From: JAWKUK01 sp041398605
GTDB taxonomy: Bacteria > Planctomycetota > UBA1135 > GCA-002686595
Direction of reading: 5' to 3'
Assembly: GCA_041398605.1 (NCBI GenBank)
Contig: JAWKUK010000006.1
Coordinates: 310,001 to 374,000, forward strand
Length of the DNA: 64,000 bases
Positions 57,849 through 64,000 of this stretch are shown in pieces; within the stretch, counting starts at the first letter, position 1, and every line of letters starts with the position of its first letter. Made by a program: the position numbers and the translations under genes. Under the pieces are notes generated by a model that did no database searches, was not told the DNA's origin, and saw only the letters and a program-made list of their open reading frames with translations.

Positions 57849-57888
57849 TCCTTCATTGGCGGACGCCTGGAGCCGATCTCCTAGGCAA

Positions 57889-57910
57889 AATCCACCCGAT
57901 CAAATGGATT
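57889..57910. promoter_or_regulatory. HipB operator copy 2
   Basis: A 22-base site with half-sites AATCCA and TGGATT separated by 10 bases, 62 bases from copy 1. It matches copy 3 at 16 of 22 positions, including CGATC in the centre. Confidence 0.6.
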
Positions 57911-57959
57911 CCGCCATACCAGCGCACTTCGTGACCGCTCGGGCCCTCCTCGCCCATGA

Positions 57960-57981
57960 AATCTATTCGATCTCATGGATT
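57960..57981. promoter_or_regulatory. HipB operator copy 3
   Basis: A 22-base site with half-sites AATCTA and TGGATT and the same central CGATC as copy 2, 71 bases beyond it. Spacings of 62 and 71 bases are close to six and seven helical turns, so bound dimers would lie on roughly the same face of the DNA. Confidence 0.55.
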
Positions 57982-58208
57982 CTTTCCGTTGAGTCGCCGG
58001 CCTGAACGGCATACCCCTCCATCAGCTCAGCTTGACCAACGACGACAATGGCAGGCGACATGGGCAGGCGACATGTACGGGCGACATCGAGGAGCAACAT
58101 TGAGAGCGAGCGAATGACACGCCGCGCGCTGCGCCGGTCTCCGATACTCGTCCCTTCGAGCCCCCTCGAGCCCCCTGACTCCAGAGGCGCCCTGCGCCCG
58201 CCCCGCGC

Positions 58209-60410
58209 TTGACCACCGGACCCCGCAAGAATCCGTTCCACCACTTCGGCCGCCTGACGCCGCTCGACACGTCGCGTCTGCCCGATCGCGCGCGGCTCGC
58301 GACGCGGACGACGGGACCTGTCGCGCACACCTGCCGCATCGAGACCTTCTCGTGCGTCACGGCGGAGGGGCGCACCGCGCCGCAGCCGAGCCTCGTCCTA
58401 CGCCACGCGCCGAAGTACGACTTCCTCGAGAGCTCGCCGCGGCGGGCGCGGGTGCGCTTCGAGTTCGACGGCGCACACGTGCGCGCACAGGTCGCGTTCG
58501 AAGAGGGCGTCACGTACCTCGGCCTCGGCGAGCGCGCGGGGCCGCTCGCGCGCAACGGTCGCCTGCACCTCCTGTGGAACACGGACGCCTACGGGTACGG
58601 CGAGGACGCTGAGGCGCTCTACCAATCGCACCCGTGGGTCCTCGCGCTGCACGCGGACGGCCGCGCGACCGGGGTCCTGTTCGACTCGATCCGCCGCGGT
58701 CGCATCGGGTGCGCCGACGATGGCGTGGAGGCCGTCTTCGAGGAAGAGCCGTTCGACGTGCACTTGATCGAGGGCGCGCACCCGCTGGAGGTGCTGCGCG
58801 CCCTCGCCGCCCTGATCGGCACGACGCCGCGCCCGCCGCGCTGGGCGCTCGGCTACCACCAGTGCCGCTACTCGTACATGTCCGCGGACGAAGCGCGCGA
58901 GGTCGCGGCGCGCCTGCGCGCGGAGCGCATCCCGTGCGACGCGCTCTGGTTCGACATCGACTACATGGACCGCTATCGCGTGTTCTCGTGGAACCGCGCG
59001 CGCTTCCCGCACCCGCGCGGCCTCACGGACGCGCTGCGCGCCGACGGCCTGCGCTCGGTCGCGATCATCGACCCGGGCGTCGTCGATGCGCACGATGATC
59101 CGGTGCACGCCGAGGGCCTCGCGGGCGACCACTTCGTCCTGCGCCCGGACGGCGTCCCGGCGGGAGGGCGCGTGTGGCCCGGGTTCTGCCACTTCCCCGA
59201 CTTCACGCGCGCCGAGACGCGCGCTTGGTGGGCGGCGCGCACCGAAGAGTTCGTGCGCGACAGCGGCCTCGACGGTGTCTGGTGCGACATGAACGAGCCC
59301 GCGCTGCTCGGCGCGCCGACGCGCACGCTGCGCGAGGACGCCGTGCACCGCGGCGAGCCGAGCGGCGCGCACGCGCGCGTCCACAACTTGTATGGGCACT
59401 TGATGGTCGAGGCCGTGCGCGCCGGCGCCGAAGCCGCGCGCCCCGGCGAGCGCCCATTTGTACTGACACGCGCAGGCCACATGCGGACCGCGGCCCTCGC
59501 CGCGACCTGGACCGGCGACAACCAAGCGCACTGGACGGACCTCGAGTACGCGATCCCGATGGTCTTGAACCTCGGCGTCAGCGGGCAGCCGATGGTCGGG
59601 CCGGACCTGGGCGGCTTCATGGGCGACCCCGACGAGGAGCTCTTCGTGCGCTGGTTCGAGCTGGGCGCCTACCTGCCGTTCTGCCGCGGGCACGCGGAGG
59701 CCGGCACGTGCCGCAAGGAGCCCTGGGCCTTCGGCGAGCGCGCGCGCGACGAGGTGCGCGCGGCGTTGGAGCGGCGCATGCAGCTCCTCCCGACCCTCGT
59801 GACGTTGTTCGACGAAGCGCACCGGACGGGCGCGCCCGTCGCGCGCCCGGTGTCGTTCGCGGACCCGAGCGACCCGGCGCTCGCGCGCATCGACGACGCG
59901 TTCCTGTTGGGCCCGGACCTCCTCATCTCACCAGCCTTGCGCCCAGGCGCAGCGCACAAGCGCACCGTGCTGCCGCGCGGCGGCTGGTACCCGTTCCCCG
60001 CGGGCGGCATCCACCTGCAGACGCGCGAGGTCGTCGTCGCGGCGCCGCGCGGCACCACGCCGGTGTTCGCGCGCGCCGGCTCGATCGTCTTCACAGGCGC
60101 CGCCTTGCAGCACACGGGCGCGCCCGACGAAGAGCGCACGTGGCACGTCTTCCTCGACGACGCGGGCGACGCGACCGGCACCTTGGTCGAAGACTCAGGG
60201 ACGCGCCCCGAGCCGGAAGGGCGCCTGCAAGTCGAAGCCCAGCGCGCGGGCGACGTCGTCGAGCTCCGCGCGGCCATTGAAGGCGCGCCGCCTTCGCACC
60301 GCACGCGGATCGTGGTGCACGCGGGCGCCCTCAGCGTCGAGGCGACGCTCGCGTCGACGCCCAGGGGCCTGACGCGGCTCACCCTCATCACAGGCCAAAG
60401 CTCAGGCTGA
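58209..60410 (+). CDS. Alpha-glucosidase, glycoside hydrolase family 31
   Basis: 733 residues from a TTG at 58209; no ATG or GTG occurs before the conserved region, so the start is the least certain part. GH31 hallmarks: N-terminal beta-sandwich with TYLGLGERAGPLARNGRLHL, RWALGYHQCRYSYMSADEAR, DALWFDIDYMDRYRVFSWN, the catalytic nucleophile Asp in WCDMNEPA, acid/base Asp in TWTGDNQAHW, and GADLGGF-like PDLGGFMGD. No signal peptide, so cytoplasmic hydrolysis of alpha-glucosides imported by the transporter at 48636-51790 is plausible. Activity could also be xylosidase-like; family alone does not decide. Length usual for the family. Confidence 0.9.
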   Translation: MTTGPRKNPFHHFGRLTPLDTSRLPDRARLATRTTGPVAHTCRIETFSCVTAEGRTAPQPSLVLRHAPKYDFLESSPRRARVRFEFDGAHVRAQVAFEEGVTYLGLGERAGPLARNGRLHLLWNTDAYGYGEDAEALYQSHPWVLALHADGRATGVLFDSIRRGRIGCADDGVEAVFEEEPFDVHLIEGAHPLEVLRALAALIGTTPRPPRWALGYHQCRYSYMSADEAREVAARLRAERIPCDALWFDIDYMDRYRVFSWNRARFPHPRGLTDALRADGLRSVAIIDPGVVDAHDDPVHAEGLAGDHFVLRPDGVPAGGRVWPGFCHFPDFTRAETRAWWAARTEEFVRDSGLDGVWCDMNEPALLGAPTRTLREDAVHRGEPSGAHARVHNLYGHLMVEAVRAGAEAARPGERPFVLTRAGHMRTAALAATWTGDNQAHWTDLEYAIPMVLNLGVSGQPMVGPDLGGFMGDPDEELFVRWFELGAYLPFCRGHAEAGTCRKEPWAFGERARDEVRAALERRMQLLPTLVTLFDEAHRTGAPVARPVSFADPSDPALARIDDAFLLGPDLLISPALRPGAAHKRTVLPRGGWYPFPAGGIHLQTREVVVAAPRGTTPVFARAGSIVFTGAALQHTGAPDEERTWHVFLDDAGDATGTLVEDSGTRPEPEGRLQVEAQRAGDVVELRAAIEGAPPSHRTRIVVHAGALSVEATLASTPRGLTRLTLITGQSSG

Positions 60411-60549
60411 GACCCCGGCCGACCATGGGCGACCGAGCGCACGAGCGGCGACCCATGTGCCAAGGCGGCGCACATCGCGTCGACGAGCGGGAGCGCGACC
60501 GCGAGGCGCTGGACCGAAGCAGCGGCCTCCCGGTTGGTGCCGCGCACTT

Positions 60550-61104
60550 CTACCAGAAGAAGCGCTGCCAGCCGCGGGCGTCCCTGCGGCGCATCTGCAA
60601 GTAGATGAGGACGCCGGTCAGCGTGACAAAGACCAGCGCGAGGCCCCAGCCCATGGCCAGGACGAGGCCGCCGTCGCCGAAGGCCTCGCCGCTGTGCAAG
60701 CGGTACAGCAGCGGCTTGTCGTGATCGTCCGACTCCTCGAGGAGCGCGCCCGTGTCGGCTGCGAACACATAACGCTTGTCCTCGCCGCCGCCAGGGCGGC
60801 CCGTATGGACCGTCACGGTCGGCGCGTCGGCCTTCCACTTGAGCTCGACGCGATCGATCAGCGCGGCGCCATGCTCGCGCTTCAACGTCGCGAACGCGCG
60901 CTGCATCGGCTCGGACCAGACGCTCTCATCGGCGGCCGCCGTCACAGGCGAGGTCATCTCGCGCAGGCGCTCGCGTTCAGCCTCATCCGGGCCAAAGAAC
61001 TCCGTCCCAGCGACGAGTGTGCCGGTTGCGCCGGCCCACAGGAGGAAGAGCGCGGCCGGCCAACCGACCCAACGATGGTAACGACGCAAGGTGCGCGGCT
61101 GCAT
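60550..61104 (-). CDS. PepSY-associated transmembrane protein
   Basis: 184 residues with ATG 61104. A first membrane segment (VGWPAALFLLWAGATGTLVA) is followed by a ~110-residue extracytoplasmic part containing a PepSY-like unit (RVELKWKADAPTVTVHTGRP, YVFAADTGALLEE), and a second membrane segment (LVLAMGWGLALVFVTLTGVL) ending LIYLQMRRR. This is the short form of the PepSY-TM family, often linked to iron or reductase systems, but no such gene is nearby. It converges on the GH31 gene and lies 98 bases downstream of the DUF4139-like gene. Confidence 0.8.
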   Translation of the reverse strand: MQPRTLRRYHRWVGWPAALFLLWAGATGTLVAGTEFFGPDEAERERLREMTSPVTAAADESVWSEPMQRAFATLKREHGAALIDRVELKWKADAPTVTVHTGRPGGGEDKRYVFAADTGALLEESDDHDKPLLYRLHSGEAFGDGGLVLAMGWGLALVFVTLTGVLIYLQMRRRDARGWQRFFW

Positions 61105-61202
61105 GCAGAGAGAGTGCCACGAGGACCGCGCCGCGCGCGCGTGGAATTGCCGGCTTCCGCGCAGGACTCGCCCGCGCGGGAGCCGGCCTGGTCACCTGCG
61201 CG

Positions 61203-62876
61203 TCACTCTCGCACGAGTACGTCGTACGAGAACGTCACCTTGCGCTCCTCGCCCGGGGCGAGCGTGAGGCTCCAGACGAGCTCTTGGCGCCGGTTGACGG
61301 AATAGACGCCGCGCTCGAGGTTCTTCTTGGTGGGCGCCTCACTGGCCTCGATCAGCTCACCGGAGATCTCACGCCGCGCTTCGACCTGGACGGCTTCCTG
61401 CCTGTGGTTGCACAGTTGCAGCTCGCCGTTCACTCTCACTTTGCGGTAGTCATTCCCGCCCACAGCGATGTGCTCGCGCTCCGTGTCGGCCTCGTACTCG
61501 GACGCCGTCGTGCGCACGGCCAGCGCCTTGGTCACGTGCACGGTCGTCTCTTCGCCGGGGTTCACCCACGTCGTCGTGCGCTGCCCGAGGAACCGCTCAC
61601 CGGCGACGATGATGACAGGCGCAGTCGTCATCGGGAAATCGAACGGGTTCGAGAAGCGCAGCGCGTCCCAAGCGCCCTCCTGATCCTCCGGCGGCGCGGG
61701 CTCCCAGCTCTGACGTTCGACCCGCCGTCCCCACTCGTCACGCGTGTCCGGCACGCGCCATGCGACGATCCGCGAGTAAGGCGCGCGCTCTGACGCGACG
61801 CGCACGAACAAAGAGTCGCCCTCGCGCAAATCGCGCGTGCCGATCGAGTGATAATGCAGGTCGATCCCCTCCGACGCCGGCTGGATCGCGCTCCCGCCGC
61901 TGCCGTAGGAGACAGAGTTCGAGGAGGCGTTCTGCGCCACCACCACGCGATTGCCGCGCGTGTTGTCGAACATGCTCGAAAGCTGCGCAAAGAAGTCCGC
62001 CCAAGTCGTCGCCGTCGACATCGGCGAGAGGACGTGCGAGTGCTCCATGCTCGGAAAGCCTGAGATGAGCTCAATCTCCACGCCGACGAGGTCCGTGAGC
62101 TCGTTGCGAATGACCGCGGTCTGCGAGAGCTCGAGCAAGTCTGGGCTTGCGATGTCGAGCCGGTAGCTCGGCGCGTAGGAGAGCCCCTTGGCGAGGTAAG
62201 AGAGCGCGAGCCGGCCCGCGCCCTCGTGCGCAGTGACCTCCAACGCCGGGCGCTTGACCATGCGCGTCTCCGGCGCATCCACGACTTCGAGGAAGGCCAC
62301 CAACGACAGGTCGACGAACGTGCGCCCGCTGGCCGTCTCCAACGCGAGGTATCGGTCGGGCTGGCTCGCGCCCGCCATGTTCATGTCGTAGCGGTTCGCC
62401 CACCCGTACCAATACCGCTGCTGCTCGAACGCGCGGCTCCACGCGCGCTCTTGCGGCGCGTCCTCGAACGCGACGACACGCCCCGAGACTTCGGTCAGCG
62501 GCTCGCCGCGCAAGCGCACGCGGACCTTGCGCCCCGCGAGCTCGCGCGCAGGGTCACGGTCCCAGCGCCCGTCCGTCGGCACCTCGATCGAGCGCGTCGT
62601 CGCCCGAACATCTACGGCCCCCGCCGCGTCGACCCACAGCGTGCCGTGTACGGCATCGGGCACGTCCCCGATGGTGTACACGCCGGGCGTCGGCAGCTCC
62701 GCGGCTCGGCGCACCACGGCGATCCCGTTCTTGAACAGCGCCACCGAACGGATCGGCGCGTCGAGGTCAGCGGGCGGCGCCGCCTGCGCCGCGAGCGCGC
62801 CGGACGCAGTGACAACAGTCGAGAGGGCAAAGGCAGCGACAGCGCTGACGTGGCTTGAGGTGTACATATGGGTCAT
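61203..62876 (-). CDS. Secreted DUF4139-like (mucoidy inhibitor MuiA-type) protein
   Basis: 557 residues; N-terminal segment SAVAAFALSTVVTASGALAA is a signal peptide, cleaved near AQA. The opening IRSVALFKNGIAVVRRAAEL then PTPGVYTIGDVP is the usual start of DUF4140/DUF4139 proteins, and later LSYAPSYRLDI, RNELTDLVGVEIELISGFP and a terminal APGEERKVTFSYDVLVRE are typical of DUF4139. The middle is unusually long and Ser-rich. MuiA-type proteins are periplasmic with unclear function. ATG 62876 is chosen; a second ATG lies three codons on. Upstream is a 14-base tandem repeat. Confidence 0.8.
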   Translation of the reverse strand: MTHMYTSSHVSAVAAFALSTVVTASGALAAQAAPPADLDAPIRSVALFKNGIAVVRRAAELPTPGVYTIGDVPDAVHGTLWVDAAGAVDVRATTRSIEVPTDGRWDRDPARELAGRKVRVRLRGEPLTEVSGRVVAFEDAPQERAWSRAFEQQRYWYGWANRYDMNMAGASQPDRYLALETASGRTFVDLSLVAFLEVVDAPETRMVKRPALEVTAHEGAGRLALSYLAKGLSYAPSYRLDIASPDLLELSQTAVIRNELTDLVGVEIELISGFPSMEHSHVLSPMSTATTWADFFAQLSSMFDNTRGNRVVVAQNASSNSVSYGSGGSAIQPASEGIDLHYHSIGTRDLREGDSLFVRVASERAPYSRIVAWRVPDTRDEWGRRVERQSWEPAPPEDQEGAWDALRFSNPFDFPMTTAPVIIVAGERFLGQRTTTWVNPGEETTVHVTKALAVRTTASEYEADTEREHIAVGGNDYRKVRVNGELQLCNHRQEAVQVEARREISGELIEASEAPTKKNLERGVYSVNRRQELVWSLTLAPGEERKVTFSYDVLVRE

Positions 62877-62939
62877 GGCTTCGGTACTCCTGAGACTGCC
62901 ATGTTGTACGACGCCAAGCCCAGCGTGTTCGTCACGCCC

Positions 62940-63009
62940 AGGTCACAGCCACCAGGTCGCAGCCACTAGGTCGCAGCCACTAGGTCGCAGCCGCAGGGTC
63001 ACAGCCGCG
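62940..63009. repeat. 14-bp tandem repeat, five copies
   Basis: Units close to AGGTCGCAGCCACT repeat head to tail from 62940 (copies begin at 62940, 62954, 62968, 62982 and 62995, the last two with small changes). It lies in the 206-base gap between the aminotransferase stop at 63083 and the DUF4139-like gene start at 62876. No spacers, so not a CRISPR; probably a slipped-strand array. Confidence 0.85.
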
Positions 63010-63082
63010 GGGCCGAGTGAACGCCGGGTCGCAACCCGACGCTGGCCCCGGCGCCCTCCCAGCTTGACGACGGCTCGCGCGC

Positions 63083-64000
63083 TCACACGCGCGTCCGCCG
63101 GAACTCCTTGAGGAGCTCGCACACTCGATCGACGTCCGCGAGCTCCATCCGGTGGTGGATCGGCAGGTTGAGGCCGTGCTCGCTCAAGTGCTCTGCGTTC
63201 GGCAGCGACTGCGCGCCGCCGTAGATCGGATAGAAGTGCAAGGGGTGGAAGCGCAGGCTCGTGTAGACCCCGTGGTCGTAGAGAAACTGCGCGAGGTCGT
63301 CGCGCGAGCCGGCCGCGAGGCGCACCAAGTAGCAGAAGTACGAGTGCCGCTCGTCCGGCGCCGCGTCGACCGGCGTGCCGAGCCAGCTCGTCGCCCAATC
63401 CTCGTGCCTCAACACCGCGTTGTACCGGTCCCAGAGCGCGAGGCGACGCGCCTGGAACTCGTCCAGGCGCGCGAGCTGGACCAAGCCGACCGCGGCGTTC
63501 ACGTCCGTCGGCAGCATCTTCGGGAATGAGTCCGTGATCTCGACCTCCCACCAACGCTTCTTCGTCGCCGAAGCTTGGAAGCCAGACTTGGCGATCCCGC
63601 AATACCGCAGGCGCCGCGCGCGAACGAGGCGCTCGCTGTCTTGCGCCAGGACGCCGCCCCCCTCGGTCGTCGTCAGGTTCTTGACCGCGTCGAAGCTGAA
63701 GATGCCGGTATCGCCGATCGTGCCGCAATGCCGGCCCTTGTAGGTCGAATCGATCGCGTGCGCGGCATCCTCGACGATCGGCAGGCCGAAGCGCGCCATG
63801 CCGTCCATGTCGACCGGCTTGCCGCCGTAGTGCACGACCATGATCGCAGACGTGCGCGGCGTGATCTTCTGCTCGACGTCCTCCGGTCGCATGTTGCACG
63901 ACTCGAGCTCGACGTCGCAGAAGACCGGGACGAGGTCGTTCAGCATGACCGCGTTCGCGCACGCGATCCAAGTGAACGTCGGCACGATGACCTCTGAGCC
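63083..64000 (-). CDS. DegT/DnrJ/EryC1/StrS aminotransferase, N-terminus beyond window
   Basis: The frame is open to the right edge, where it reads GSEVIVPTFTWIACANAV, the family's usual early segment, so perhaps 60 N-terminal residues are missing. These are PLP-dependent sugar aminotransferases that install amino groups on nucleotide-linked keto sugars. Visible: EDAAHAIDSTYKGRHCGTIG, and the PLP-binding Lys in FSFDAVKNLTTTEGGGVLA. The C-terminal part (SLRFHPLHFYPIYG, ADVDRVCELLKEF) is complete. Likely part of a surface polysaccharide or natural-product cluster to the right. Not linked by position to the DUF4139-like gene. Confidence 0.9.
   Translation of the reverse strand, partial: GSEVIVPTFTWIACANAVMLNDLVPVFCDVELESCNMRPEDVEQKITPRTSAIMVVHYGGKPVDMDGMARFGLPIVEDAAHAIDSTYKGRHCGTIGDTGIFSFDAVKNLTTTEGGGVLAQDSERLVRARRLRYCGIAKSGFQASATKKRWWEVEITDSFPKMLPTDVNAAVGLVQLARLDEFQARRLALWDRYNAVLRHEDWATSWLGTPVDAAPDERHSYFCYLVRLAAGSRDDLAQFLYDHGVYTSLRFHPLHFYPIYGGAQSLPNAEHLSEHGLNLPIHHRMELADVDRVCELLKEFRRTRV

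Larger units (their letters stand above)
57823..58208. other. Regulatory gap between hipB and GH31 genes
   Basis: This 386-base stretch carries no convincing gene. It holds the three 22-base operators within 57827-57981 and, further right, short direct repeats of GGCAGGCGACAT (58050-58086, about three imperfect copies) and TCGAGCCCCC (two copies near 58157-58177). It must contain the hipB promoter, leftward, and the promoter of the GH31 gene, rightward. Confidence 0.5.

Noticed and set aside
58022..58582. A 186-codon minus-strand frame overlapping the start of the GH31 gene
   Set aside because: Low-complexity Arg/Ser-rich translation without motifs, antisense to the GH31 N-terminal domain, and it would cover the intergenic repeats.
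60421..60475. Weak inverted repeat between the GH31 and PepSY genes
   Set aside because: CATGGG/CCCATG arms pair only in part and no other terminator sign is present.

Overview
The window is 64 kb of very high-GC bacterial DNA with densely packed genes. I see no rRNA, tRNA, CRISPR array or transposase. The gene content points to a member of the Planctomycetota. Supporting signs are two Ser/Thr kinase-FGE-sulfatase fusions, two double-domain DUF1080 (3-keto-disaccharide hydrolase) proteins, planctomycete-style short ECF sigma factors, a DUF3352-like secreted protein, many FG-GAP/VCBS/propeller secreted proteins, and a recurrent ~140-residue C-terminal domain ending in a FQAWYRD...TSNFT motif. 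Assignment to a phylum is inference; no marker rRNA is present.

Layout. 1-15.7 kb: mainly minus-strand secreted proteins: a partial DUF3352-like protein, a GIY-YIG protein, two DUF1080 proteins, a tandem pair of ~975-residue FG-GAP proteins, an ECF sigma factor, a ~70-nt-arm inverted repeat and a large VCBS protein. 15.8-22.4 kb: a tightly overlapping housekeeping operon on the minus strand, rimO-pgsA-pgpA-SpoIIE phosphatase-priA. 22.4-29.6 kb: ftsK followed by a membrane protein that looks like FtsK without its motor, then a coaC-coaB-ATP-grasp run with 4-bp overlaps. 29.7-41.4 kb: a phosphatase-cytochrome c fusion, two mirror-image kinase-FGE genes each paired with a secreted protein, and an orphan sugar-ABC ATPase. 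41.4-48.3 kb: an ECF sigma factor, a carboxypeptidase-regulatory-like repeat protein, an FG-GAP protein and two convergent secreted proteins with the shared C-terminal domain. 48.6-60.4 kb: a carbohydrate-uptake and degradation region with a VCBS protein, a solute-binding-protein/permease fusion, a second permease, a GH31 glucosidase and a debranching-like glycosidase, interrupted by a hipBA toxin-antitoxin pair with three operator copies. 60.5-64 kb: a PepSY protein, a DUF4139-like protein and a DegT/DnrJ/EryC1 aminotransferase running off the end.

The most unusual item is the VCBS gene at 51787-53100. Its reading frame is interrupted only by one in-frame TGA, followed exactly 11 nt later by a stem-loop that fits the bacterial SECIS pattern, so it may encode a selenoprotein (or be a simple nonsense mutation). 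Second is the FtsK paralog at 22400-24433: four membrane segments, an acidic linker and an FtsK-gamma-like winged helix but no ATPase, directly downstream of ftsK. Third is the shared secreted C-terminal domain, seven clear copies plus a cysteine-rich variant in 64 kb, once as an almost free-standing protein and once in mid-protein.
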